From positions 53,717-117,716 of the forward strand of contig CAZART010000003.1 of NCBI GenBank assembly GCA_964487555.1: DNA of 64,000 bases, written 5' to 3'. Under the pieces are notes generated by a model. It ran no database searches. It was not told the DNA's origin and worked only from the letters and a program-made list of their open reading frames with translations. Made by a program: the position numbers and the translations under genes. Every line of letters starts with the position of its first letter. The stretch's first letter is position 1. Origin of the DNA: CAZART01 sp964487555. Its GTDB lineage: Bacteria; Bacteroidota; Rhodothermia; Rhodothermales; VXPQ01. Shown in pieces: positions 1 through 7,986 of this stretch.

Positions 1-102
1 ATCCGCCTGAGCGGAGACGGTTGGCGGCACGAGACCGAAGACCAGCAGCGGCACCAGACAAAGGACGGCGAAATCGGGTCTGCTGAGCAAATCTCTTGTC
101 AT
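1..102 (-). CDS. N-terminus of an exported protein, truncated by the window edge
   Basis: Reading the minus strand from an ATG at 100-102 gives 34 codons without a stop, running off the left edge. The peptide starts MTRDLLSRPDF and continues with a hydrophobic stretch (AVLCLVPLLVFGLVPP) ending in VSAQAD. That is a textbook Sec signal peptide with an AxA-like cleavage site and an alanine/glutamine mature end, as in other exported proteins here. A weak AGGA lies directly before the ATG. The mature protein is outside the window, so no function can be given. It diverges from the DUF5916 gene, and the 16-bp array lies between them. Confidence 0.55.
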   Translation of the reverse strand, partial: MTRDLLSRPDFAVLCLVPLLVFGLVPPTVSAQAD

Positions 103-638
103 TCCTGCGATGGGCTTCAAGGGTGATAAGGAGTTGGACGGGACGGCAGCGGGAAGTATCGCCCAGCCAACCGCCATCATCCGTGAGGAGGATCCTCACG
201 CGAACCTACGGGCTCAGGAAGATACTGACTTCCGCAGCGATCTTCCGCTCTGGCGATCCTCCGCGCGAGCAATCTTCCGCGCCGGCGATCCTCCGCGGCT
301 GCGATCCTCCGCTGCGGCAGTCTTCCGCGCCGGCGATCCTCCGCGCCGGCGATCCTCCGCGGCTGCGATCCTCCGCTGCGGCAATCTTCCACGCGGCGTA
401 TCCTTCGCGGGGGTTTGCGCGATCGTGCGACAAACCTCGTGGGCGTAGCGAACCACGCGACACGATCCGCGGATGTCGTTACGGAGTGGGCTGCGCACGT
501 AGAGAAATCCCTGTGGAACGAATCCTCGGGCGTACTGCGACGTAGACGCCCGCTTACTGCGAACCGGTCGGCCTTTGCCGGCCTGCCTGCATCCCGATTC
601 CCTGAGATATCGGCGAACGCCAACCCGTTCCTCACAAC
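103..638. other. Divergent intergenic region with tandem array, no gene
   Basis: This interval separates the left-edge exported protein from the DUF5916 gene. Its middle is filled by a 16-bp tandem array. Open frames on both strands cross the array in all phases, but only because the repeat unit lacks stop codons in every frame; their products are arginine/alanine-rich repeats with no recognisable domain. Promoters for both flanking genes should lie here, but I could not assign them. Confidence 0.6.
237..412. repeat. 16-bp tandem array, 11 copies
   Basis: Units start at 237, 253, 269, 285, 301, 317, 333, 349, 365, 381 and 397, always 16 bp apart. The consensus is gcgatcctccgcgccg; the last unit is degenerate. 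Units at 285 and 301 are identical to those at 349 and 365, giving a 64-bp higher-order period. Because 16 is not a multiple of 3, a frame through the array cycles through all phases and yields a 16-residue peptide repeat every 48 bp. This explains the long false open frames in this region. Confidence 0.9.
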
Positions 639-2873
639 ATGCGCTTTGCCGCACGCCTGATCGTTGCCGTTTTCGCCTGCTGCGCAACGGCGCCATCTGT
701 ATTCGCCCAATTGTCCGAGCCCTCGCCCGACGTCGCGCCGCCGACATCGGTGGAAGTCACGGCCGTATTCGTCAAAAAGGCGCCGCGCATAGACGGTAGG
801 CTCGATGACGACACCTGGAAGCACATCGAGCCGATCACGGATCTGATTCAGATCTGGCCGGATGAGGGCGCTTCAGCCACAGAACCCTCTGAAGTGCGAA
901 TCGCCTATGATCGCGATCATCTCTACTTCGCTTTCAAATTCTATGACCGCGAACCACATCTTATTCGGGCCAAAAACCTCGAACGGGGTGGGCGAAACGA
1001 CCGCGACGACCACGCCTACATCGGCCTCGACACGTATCAGGACAACCGCAATGCGTACCTCTTCGAGATGAACGCACTCGGCACGCAGGACGATGCCACC
1101 ATCACCGACGAGGGCCTCACGATTGACAGCTTTTCGTGGGACGCCGTCTTCGTCAGCGAGACCCTGATCGACGCGGACGGGTGGTCTATGGAGGTGTCGA
1201 TCCCGTTCCGCCAGCTGCGTTTTCCGAAAGGCGATGAAATCGAATTCGGCCTTATGGTTTCGCGGATGATCAACCGGAAGAATGAGCGGGTGATGTGGCC
1301 TGCAATCGGGCTCAAATACGGCGGGAGCTTCGGCGCGCTCGCGGCGGCTTCCCAGTACGGCACGCTGAAAGGTTTGAAAAACATCAGGCGCGGCAAGAAC
1401 ATCGAGATCAAGCCATACGTGATTACCGGCGTGCAGGAAGTCCGGCCCGATTTGGGATCCGAAGCATCGAATGTCGACGTCTCCCGCGATCTCGGCGTGG
1501 ACGTGAAGTACGGCATCACGTCCAATTTAACGCTCGACCTGACCGTCAATACGGATTTCGCACAGGTCGAAGCGGATAATGTTCAGCTCAACCTGACCCG
1601 CTTCAACCTCTTCTTCCCGGAGAAGCGGGAGTTCTTCCTGGAACGCTCGGGACTCTTCGAGCACGGGAATTCACGGTCTACGCAGACTTTTTTCTCGCGC
1701 CGGATCGGCCTATCGGATCAGATTCTCGCAGGCGGCCGCATGACCGGACAGCTCGGACGGATCTCAGTGGGGTTGCTGAACATCGAGACGGGCGACGGTA
1801 TGGGCAATCTCTTCGGCAGCCGTTCGGCGAACAACACCGTCGCGCGGGTGAGAACGAACGTGTTCGATCGCGGTGCAATCGGGGCTATCGTCACGAATCA
1901 TCAGCTGGGGGACACGTATAATCGCGCCATCGGCGTTGACGCCCTCTATCGATTCTGGAGCTCGAGCCAGTTCAGCGCGTGGTACACCGGCGTGCGCGAT
2001 TCGAATCCCGATTTTAACGACGCTGCAGGACACGTCCAATTGCGCCTCCAAAATGACCGGTACGGCATGCAGGGAGCGTTTACGAGCGTCGGCAAAAACT
2101 ACAATCCGGTTCTCGGCTTCGTGCAGCGCCGCGACATGCGGAAGTACGCGGGCCTCCTGCAGTACACGCCCATCGTGGAGATCGCCTCGCTGCCGATGAT
2201 TCGCCGATTCCATTTCTCCGGGGAGTACGAGTACATCGAAGGTCAGGACGGCGGGAAGCAGTCGACCGGTATGGAGCTCGCGGCGCGCACCGAATTCAAC
2301 CGGCGAGACATCCTGGTGCTGCTCTACGAGCGGCAGTTCGAGCGGCTCGAGGACCCCTTCTTTATCCGCCCCGGAGCGATGATTTCTGCTAAAGACTATA
2401 CGTTCAGTCAGATCGGCGTACGTGGCGAGACCGACTCCAGCCGTCGCACTTACGGATCGGCATCGGCGTCTATCGGGACGTTTTTCGGAGGCCATCGGAC
2501 CGATGTCGGAGGCGGACTCGGATTCCGTGCATCGCGTCATCTGCAGGTGGAGGGTCGAATCAACCATTCGATGATCGACCTGCCGATCACGAACGGCGAA
2601 TTTGATGCGACGACGCTTTCGCTCTCCCTTCTGGGAGCGGTCAGCCGAAAGCTATTCGCCAAGGCGTTGATCCAGTACGACAACTTCTCGCGCGACGTGC
2701 AGGCCAACGTCCGCATTGATTGGATCCACACGCCGGGAAGTGACCTCTTTCTCGTGTTCAACACCTCGTATCACGTCGCGGAGGACGCCGACGTACTGTT
2801 CGACCCGCGTAGAGACGTGCTTCTCAACAACCGTGTGGGTGTCGCCAAACTCACGTATCTAATCATGCTATAG
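639..2873 (+). CDS. DUF5916 family outer-membrane protein with CBM9-like domain
   Basis: This 744-residue protein begins with a signal peptide (MRFAARLIVAVFACC, cleavage near APSVFAQ at about 24). Residues of about 40-230 form a carbohydrate-binding family 9-like domain (APRIDGRLDDDTW, then IAYDRDHLYFAFKFYD), typical of DUF5916 proteins. The remainder, with alternating hydrophobic strands (RISVGLLNIETGDG, FSAWYTGVRDSNPDF), looks like a large outer-membrane beta-barrel. Motifs such as NLFFPEKREFFLERSG are typical of the family. The function of DUF5916 is not established; a role in surface binding or uptake is an inference. The start is the ATG that opens the signal peptide. It is probably transcribed alone, 140 bp before the next gene. 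Confidence 0.9.
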   Translation: MRFAARLIVAVFACCATAPSVFAQLSEPSPDVAPPTSVEVTAVFVKKAPRIDGRLDDDTWKHIEPITDLIQIWPDEGASATEPSEVRIAYDRDHLYFAFKFYDREPHLIRAKNLERGGRNDRDDHAYIGLDTYQDNRNAYLFEMNALGTQDDATITDEGLTIDSFSWDAVFVSETLIDADGWSMEVSIPFRQLRFPKGDEIEFGLMVSRMINRKNERVMWPAIGLKYGGSFGALAAASQYGTLKGLKNIRRGKNIEIKPYVITGVQEVRPDLGSEASNVDVSRDLGVDVKYGITSNLTLDLTVNTDFAQVEADNVQLNLTRFNLFFPEKREFFLERSGLFEHGNSRSTQTFFSRRIGLSDQILAGGRMTGQLGRISVGLLNIETGDGMGNLFGSRSANNTVARVRTNVFDRGAIGAIVTNHQLGDTYNRAIGVDALYRFWSSSQFSAWYTGVRDSNPDFNDAAGHVQLRLQNDRYGMQGAFTSVGKNYNPVLGFVQRRDMRKYAGLLQYTPIVEIASLPMIRRFHFSGEYEYIEGQDGGKQSTGMELAARTEFNRRDILVLLYERQFERLEDPFFIRPGAMISAKDYTFSQIGVRGETDSSRRTYGSASASIGTFFGGHRTDVGGGLGFRASRHLQVEGRINHSMIDLPITNGEFDATTLSLSLLGAVSRKLFAKALIQYDNFSRDVQANVRIDWIHTPGSDLFLVFNTSYHVAEDADVLFDPRRDVLLNNRVGVAKLTYLIML

Positions 2874-3013
2874 GCGTTGGAGACCGGTGATCAGTCGCTC
2901 GCGAGCCTGCGGGCTTCGAAGTTGCCGTCGTAAGCGGGCCCGCTCCCATACGGACCTCGTCGGTTCCGCGCCGCGTACGCCAAGCACGGGGAAAGAGCAG
3001 AAGAACACGCATC

Positions 3014-3757
3014 ATGGCCGGACGAGCATTTATCGGTACGAGCGGTTGGAGCTACGACGGCTGGAAGAACAATTTCTACGAGGGCGTACCGCGTACGCAG
3101 TGGCTCGAATACTGCGCGGAGAAGTTCACCGCGCTCGAGGTCAACGGCACGTTCTACCGGCTTCAGTCCGAAGCGACCTTCAGGAAGTGGAGGGAGCAGA
3201 CGCCGGACGACTTCGTCTTCACGGCCAAAGGACACCGTTACGTCACGCATAACAAGAAGCTGACAGACTCCGACGAGACCGTGATAACCTCGCGAGACAA
3301 CATGCGCCCCTTCGGGACGAAGCTCGCGGTCGTCGTGTGGCAGCTTCCTTCCCAGTTCTCCTGCAATTTGGAGCGGCTCGAAGCCTTCGCACGGACGCTC
3401 ACGAGGCGCTGGACCGCCGTGCGTCACGCCGTCGAATTCCGCGACACGTCGTGGTTCAACGACGACGTAGCGAACCTGATGTCTTCGCACAACCTCGCCG
3501 TCTGCCAGTCGGACGCCGCGGACTGGCCGATGTGGGATGCCGTTACGACGGATCTCGTCTACATCCGCCTGCACGGCCACTCACGCACGTATGCTTCGAC
3601 GTATAGCAGCGGGCTGCTCGACGACTGGGCGAAGAAGATCCGAGCCTGGATGCGCGAGAACCGCGACGTTCACGTCTACTTCGACAATGACGCGGAAGGC
3701 GCCGCACCCCACGATGCGCTGAAGTTGATGGAGCGTGTGAGTGTAGACAAGGATTGA
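3014..3757 (+). CDS. DUF72 (YecE-like) family protein
   Basis: This 247-residue protein matches the DUF72 family over its whole length. It opens with FIGTSGWSYDGWKNNFY, followed by LEVNGTFYRLQ, the central VEFRDTSW motif, VYIRLHGHS and a C-terminal VYFDND. These are the conserved blocks of this TIM-barrel-like family. No biochemical activity is established for the family; structures suggest a sugar-isomerase or endonuclease-like barrel. The length is normal. It lies between DUF5916 and convergent lipoprotein genes, and the context gives no hint of function. Confidence 0.9.
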   Translation: MAGRAFIGTSGWSYDGWKNNFYEGVPRTQWLEYCAEKFTALEVNGTFYRLQSEATFRKWREQTPDDFVFTAKGHRYVTHNKKLTDSDETVITSRDNMRPFGTKLAVVVWQLPSQFSCNLERLEAFARTLTRRWTAVRHAVEFRDTSWFNDDVANLMSSHNLAVCQSDAADWPMWDAVTTDLVYIRLHGHSRTYASTYSSGLLDDWAKKIRAWMRENRDVHVYFDNDAEGAAPHDALKLMERVSVDKD

Positions 3758-3849
3758 GGATGATGAGACCCAGGCATCAGATCTCGCGAATCCGCACCTC
3801 CTTACCCGCGAACCTCCTCTCCGGATATCACCGCGGCTCCGCGCGACGG

Positions 3850-4740
3850 CTACTTCCTCTCCGTGATCACGCCCTCCTCGTCTGAGATGATGATCTCGAC
3901 GCGTCGATTTTGCTGCCGCCCAGCTGCCGTATTGTTGGTGGCCACGGGATGGGCGGGGCCAAGACCTATGGTCCCGATGCGATCGGCGGAAATGCCCATC
4001 TCCATGAGAGCGCCCTTGATGGCTTCCGCGCGCCGCTGCGAGAGATCAAGATTGAGTTCCAGAGAACCGGTCGTATCCGTGTGGCCTTCCACGAGGACGC
4101 GGCGCTCCGGATATTCCCGTAGAAATGCTGCAAGTTGACCGACTGTGCGCTGCCCACCTTCTTTGAGCGTCGCCTTGCCGACGTCGAAAAGCACCTCGGA
4201 GAGTGTGAGCACGAGCCCACGTTCGGTTTCCTTGGCCTCCAGCTCCCGCACCTTCTCGTCCAGTTCCCTGGCGCGTTCGAGGGCTATCTCGGCCTGCGAA
4301 CGGGCGACATCGGCTTCGCGCGCCTCCTGTTCGGCCCGCTGCTCGGCGAGTTGAGCCTCGCGCTCGCGCGCCTGTAGGACCGCCTGCTGTCGATCGGATT
4401 CAGCGTTTGCCAGCTCTCCCTCGAGCCTTCTCAGCCGGGCTCTTTGCTCGGCAATGGCGACGTACTGCTTCGTGAGATAAGCGTAATGCTCGACGTCATT
4501 CGGGTCTTCCCTTTCTTCAAGGAGTGTCTCGGCCCGGCGCAGCGATGATTCCGCTCGATCGAGGGTCTCGGCAGCGCCCGCGACCACGGCCGAATCATTT
4601 GAAGCGGCCGCAAGCGATACCCGCGCTTCGTCCACCAGCGGGTTGTTTCTTGGCGGTCCGCCGCATGCTGCGAATACGATTACGCATACCGTCGATACCC
4701 AAAGAAGATGGTTTGTCCAGTCACAATTCATATTCATCAC
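3850..4740 (-). CDS. OmpA-family lipoprotein with DUF4398-like N-terminus
   Basis: This 296-residue protein has a lipobox (VIVFAAC, Cys26) after a hydrophobic signal. A DUF4398-like helical region follows (about 30-110), then a long glutamate/arginine/alanine-rich coiled coil (about 105-175) and a C-terminal OmpA-like peptidoglycan-binding domain (about 180-290). The OmpA domain shows LFDVGKATL, VEGHTDTTGS and NRRVEI. It probably tethers the outer membrane to peptidoglycan. The next gene upstream on the same strand is a second DUF4398-like lipoprotein ending 59 bp before this one, so the pair is likely co-transcribed. Three closely spaced Met codons at the start leave a few residues of uncertainty. 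Confidence 0.9.
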   Translation of the reverse strand: MMNMNCDWTNHLLWVSTVCVIVFAACGGPPRNNPLVDEARVSLAAASNDSAVVAGAAETLDRAESSLRRAETLLEEREDPNDVEHYAYLTKQYVAIAEQRARLRRLEGELANAESDRQQAVLQAREREAQLAEQRAEQEAREADVARSQAEIALERARELDEKVRELEAKETERGLVLTLSEVLFDVGKATLKEGGQRTVGQLAAFLREYPERRVLVEGHTDTTGSLELNLDLSQRRAEAIKGALMEMGISADRIGTIGLGPAHPVATNNTAAGRQQNRRVEIIISDEEGVITERK

Positions 4741-4799
4741 CCTTCAATTTTGCCGGCATCTCCGCCCCCGAATACCATGGAAGATGCCACTCGACCGGC

Positions 4800-5201
4800 T
4801 CACTGCCGCTCGTCCGTTGATTTTTTCATCTCCTCGCGAAGGACCTTGATGCTCTCGCGCAACTCTTCTACGGACGCCTGTGCTTTCTCGGAGCGCGCTT
4901 TGACGCTGGCCAGCTCCGCATCGACGGCGGCCTGCTCGGCCAGCCGGCGCGCACGATCATTCTTACCGCCCGATAGGGCCTCCTGGGCCTCATCCAGTTT
5001 CTGCTGCGCCCGCCGGTATTCCAGCGAGGCGAGCTCCATTCCGCCGACGTCCTCCGCTTGCCTCACGGCGGACCGCGCTTCGGCCATCTGCGCCGTGGGA
5101 GGAGGCGCCGTCGTGCCGCATCCACCCAGCGCCACAACAATAAGTGCTGCTGAAACGACTGAGCCGAAGCTTATGAATCGATAAAATTGATGACCGCTCA
5201 T
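4800..5201 (-). CDS. DUF4398 domain lipoprotein
   Basis: I place the start at the ATG at 5199-5201, giving 133 residues, because it directly precedes a lipoprotein signal (ISFGSVVSAALIVVALGGC, lipid Cys28). A purine-rich GGCAGG lies a few bases upstream. An in-frame extension to 5321 would put 40 charged residues before the signal and is unlikely. The mature part is helical and rich in Ala, Glu, Arg and Lys (AEARSAVRQAEDVGGMELA), matching DUF4398. It ends in a probable coiled coil. It is the upstream partner of the OmpA lipoprotein, suggesting a two-component envelope-stabilising unit. That role is inferred. Confidence 0.85.
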   Translation of the reverse strand: MSGHQFYRFISFGSVVSAALIVVALGGCGTTAPPPTAQMAEARSAVRQAEDVGGMELASLEYRRAQQKLDEAQEALSGGKNDRARRLAEQAAVDAELASVKARSEKAQASVEELRESIKVLREEMKKSTDERQ

Positions 5202-5556
5202 CGTCCTGCCTCGTCGCTTGTTTCGTGTATCAGAATATCCTTTTCGATCTCCGGCAAAGCCATCACCCCATCTGAATGCGATTTCAGAGCGGATGGCGTC
5301 ACCGGCGACGAGATCACTCATCCAACGCGATAATTTATCGTCGTTATCTTAGGGCATTCTGTCGCGAAGTTGCGACGTGACGCACGAGTTGTGCCAGAGA
5401 AGTAACATTTTAGGTGCAAAACCGGCGCCTGCCATGGTGCGAATATCATCCAAGCGCCGATTTGAGCCGTAAGCGCCGATCTGAGCTGCAAGCGTCGATC
5501 TGCGCAATCCTCGTCTGACGGATACCGCCGGCCGCATGCATCACGATGCGGGCACC
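5202..5556. other. Intergenic region with 19-bp repeat
   Basis: No convincing gene is visible between the DUF4398 lipoprotein and RidA. It should contain the promoter of the two-lipoprotein operon. A three-copy 19-bp tandem repeat lies at 5452-5508. Overlapping open frames on the minus strand translate the repeat and have no recognisable domain. Confidence 0.5.
5452..5508. repeat. Three-copy 19-bp tandem repeat
   Basis: Units start at 5452, 5471 and 5490. They read aagcgccgatttgagccgt, aagcgccgatctgagctgc and aagcgtcgatctgcgcaat. Units one and two differ at three positions; the third diverges at its end. It is intergenic. Confidence 0.85.
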
Positions 5557-6057
5557 TCACGATGGGGGCACCTCTACCTCGAGCTCGACGATCATCTCAA
5601 TTTCGACGGGGATCCCGTCCGGAAGCGATCCCATCCCGACAGCACTGCGAGCGTGGCGTCCTTTTTCCGCAAACACTTCCACCATCAGATCTGAAAACCC
5701 GTTCATGACCTTCAGATGATCTCCGAATGTGGGTGCGGCATTCACCATGCCGAGCACTTTCACGATACGGAGAACGCGCTCCAGCGAACCGATCTCGCGC
5801 TTCAGCGCAGCAATGAGATTCAGGCCCGTCAGACGTGCCGCCGCATACGCTTCCTCCACGGTAAGGTCGACCCCGACTTTCCCGACGATCAGTGATCCGT
5901 CCGCCTTCAAAGGACCCTTGCCCGACATGAACAACAGATTTCCTACCCGGACGGCATTGACGTAGTTGGCGACGGGTGGCGAGGCCTTCGGAAGCTCGAT
6001 GCCCAGCCGCTTCAGCCGATCTTCGACCCGTTCAAAATCCTTCGGAGGCAAGCTCAT
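5557..6057 (-). CDS. RidA (YjgF/YER057c/UK114) family protein
   Basis: This 166-residue protein has the RidA fold signature: VRVGNLLFMSGKGP, VGVDLTVEEAYAAARLTGLNLIAALK, RIVKVLGMVNAAP and the C-terminal HARSAVGMGSLPDGIPVEIEMIVEL. The Arg in HARSAVG corresponds to the substrate-contacting Arg of enamine/imine deaminases. It probably hydrolyses reactive enamines, but many RidA subfamilies have other roles. It is slightly longer than canonical RidA (about 130 residues) because of an N-terminal helix (FERVEDRLKRLGIELP), typical of the YjgF_endoribonc-type subfamily. It stands alone on the minus strand. Confidence 0.92.
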   Translation of the reverse strand: MSLPPKDFERVEDRLKRLGIELPKASPPVANYVNAVRVGNLLFMSGKGPLKADGSLIVGKVGVDLTVEEAYAAARLTGLNLIAALKREIGSLERVLRIVKVLGMVNAAPTFGDHLKVMNGFSDLMVEVFAEKGRHARSAVGMGSLPDGIPVEIEMIVELEVEVPPS

Positions 6058-6324
6058 GATCGATCAAGTCTAACGGACGTGTATAGAGCACGCACGGGTG
6101 GAAGCAAATCTCGCGTGAATGCGGTCACTACGCCAATCTACACTTTTTTGTCAGGGCATCCGCGATTCTTGGTTCCTCATCCCAATATGACTGCCTCGTA
6201 TACGCTTCTTGTTCATCAGGCCAGCATTTTGCCTGCGGCTTTCTTCAGAATCCACATCGCGGTAGACCCCCTTGCCTTCCGGCCAACAGTTCCCCCCTGT
6301 CGGGTCTGTAGGGTTTCGTTCGGC

Positions 6325-7611
6325 TCAATCGAGCAAATTCTCATCGTCGGATCGTGCAAGATCCTCCCGAACCTGCTCCTCGAGCTTGCCGTCAGGGAGG
6401 ACGTCGATAGACGCGGCTTCTACCTGGCTTCCGGGACCTGTCCACCGCGTCCTCCGCTCCGGCATCGACTGGGTAATGACGCGATATATGGGCTCCGGCA
6501 TATCGATGCCGCCCTCGTCGAGCGCCGCCTTGAGCAGACGAACCGCCTCACTGCACACCTTCCTGAAATCGGCCTCCCGCTGATTCACCCATCCGTGGTA
6601 GCGGACGATTACGGATGACTCACTCAGTTCCTGTACGCGCGCAAATGGGGCCGGGTCGTCGATCACGCCCTGCATCGCCTCCAGGGTTTCGACGCCAATG
6701 GCCATAGCCGTCTTCAGATCTTCATCCACGCCGAGTCCGATGTCGACGGAGAGGAGTCGCCGTGGATTAATGGTAAAGTTGATAAGCGGGTTCTTGAACA
6801 CATGAGCGTTCGGCAACCTGACGTGGTTACCCTCGAACGTCAAAAGCACGAGTTCGCGGGACGTCATGCGGACGATCTGGCCCTCGAAATCTCCCACCCT
6901 CACGAGGTCATTCACCGAAAAAGGCCTCCGCAAGCTGAGCAGCATGCCGGCGAGATAATTTTCGACGATGTCCTGAAAGGCGAATCCGAGTGCGAGACCG
7001 ACGATGCCCGCCGTGCCGAGCACGGCGCCCATGAGGCTCGTGATTCCTAGAATGTCGAACGCCAGCAGCAGTCCAATTGCTACCAGAAGTCCCCGTACGA
7101 ACCGGCTGAGAAATCCCCAGACGAGCGGATTGATGCCGATCCATTTCGCCGGATGTTTCCATTTTCCGATCAACAGGCTTGCCAGGGCGAACAGAAGCAC
7201 CACGAGGAGAGCAACGCCGACGACGGGGAGCTGCGACACGAAGCCGTCCCAGTACTGCTGGATCTTATCGACAGCCGGTGTAATGCGCGTCTCCACATCC
7301 GTCGATGCTACGACGTTGTTGACGACGTAAACGACGCCGGAAAGTCTGCCGGTCAGCTCCTCGACGCGGCGCCGCGCATCCGGCTGATCGACGGATCCGC
7401 CTAATTTGACGACGCCTTCCGTCGCCGAGACCGTGACGTCCGAAAAAGCGTCAATATTGGAAAATATCGTCCGAAGCCGCCCGGCCAGCAGCGAATCCGG
7501 CACCATTTCGACGGTCGTCGTATCCTCCACCGCCGGCACTCGGAACGGCGTCTGCGCGCCCGCCGGCACCGCCCAGACCAATATCGACGCAACAACCAAA
7601 AATTCCCGCAT
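6325..7611 (-). CDS. MscS-type mechanosensitive channel with N-terminal BON domain
   Basis: The start is the ATG at 7609-7611 because it opens a signal peptide (MREFLVVASILVWAVPAGAQ); a GGGGTGG purine tract precedes it. The product is 428 residues. After the signal comes a BON domain at about 45-110 (LRTIFSNIDAFSDVTVSATEGVVKLGG). Transmembrane helices follow, including the glycine/alanine-rich pore helix (VLGTAGIVGLALGFAFQDI). The MscS beta domain (FSVNDLVRVGDFEGQIV, then LPNAHVFKNPLINFT) and an alpha/beta C-terminus complete it. It should act as an inner-membrane osmotic safety valve. The extracytoplasmic BON domain may bind envelope lipids or wall; that is inference. Reading in-frame to 7680 adds an unlikely 23-residue leader. 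Confidence 0.92.
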   Translation of the reverse strand: MREFLVVASILVWAVPAGAQTPFRVPAVEDTTTVEMVPDSLLAGRLRTIFSNIDAFSDVTVSATEGVVKLGGSVDQPDARRRVEELTGRLSGVVYVVNNVVASTDVETRITPAVDKIQQYWDGFVSQLPVVGVALLVVLLFALASLLIGKWKHPAKWIGINPLVWGFLSRFVRGLLVAIGLLLAFDILGITSLMGAVLGTAGIVGLALGFAFQDIVENYLAGMLLSLRRPFSVNDLVRVGDFEGQIVRMTSRELVLLTFEGNHVRLPNAHVFKNPLINFTINPRRLLSVDIGLGVDEDLKTAMAIGVETLEAMQGVIDDPAPFARVQELSESSVIVRYHGWVNQREADFRKVCSEAVRLLKAALDEGGIDMPEPIYRVITQSMPERRTRWTGPGSQVEAASIDVLPDGKLEEQVREDLARSDDENLLD

Positions 7612-7986
7612 CAGCCACCCCCCACAAGTTAATCCTCCATCATCCCATCCCCCCACCCGGGCTACCCCCCTCAACCCCAACCCTCGACCTCATCGCCGCT
7701 ATCCTCGATCTCTCGATTCTCAATCCCCCACTCTCGATCCTCGATCCCTCAATCCCCCTCTCTCGATCCTCAATCTCTCGATCTCTCGATCCTCGATCTC
7801 TCGATCCTCGACAACCACCCCCCCGCAAGATAATCGCCTCACTCATCAGCGCCCACGACACGGCGTCGACGATGTGATGATGTCGCAAGGACCGAACTCG
7901 GACCGTTCTTGTCCGGGAGATCTCCCGACGCAAAGTAGTAAGAGGCATAAGTTGTCAATCTACAGCGCCGCAGGAGCGTCATCTCC
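7612..7986. other. Divergent intergenic region with CTCGATC-rich repeat
   Basis: This region separates the MscS gene from the phosphatase gene and contains no convincing gene. Its centre is a low-complexity pyrimidine-rich tract. Open frames across it (Ser/Arg/Pro-rich on plus, Glu/Arg/Ser-rich on minus) are repeat translations. Promoters for both flanking genes should lie at either side of the repeat. Confidence 0.5.
7700..7811. repeat. Imperfect CTCGATC microsatellite-like tract
   Basis: The plus strand is built from variants of tctcgatc, tcctcgatc and ctcaatccccc repeated more than ten times in about 110 bp. The spacing mixes 7, 8 and 9 bp. The plus strand is almost purine-free apart from the GA of each unit, so the tract has strong strand asymmetry and could adopt unusual structure. 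Confidence 0.8.

Noticed and set aside
237..412. CRISPR array
   Set aside because: Units are contiguous 16-mers without unique spacers, and no cas gene is present.
177..824. Long minus-strand open frame over the left-hand repeat array
   Set aside because: It is a translation of the 16-bp repeat; all phases are open, there is no domain, and it overlaps the DUF5916 signal peptide region.
2933..2944. agcgggcccgct palindrome as a terminator
   Set aside because: It has no loop and no following T tract; a 12-bp palindrome in GC-rich DNA is expected by chance.
6079..6618. Plus-strand open frame of 179 residues
   Set aside because: Its second half lies over the conserved end of the MscS gene and the product has no recognisable feature.
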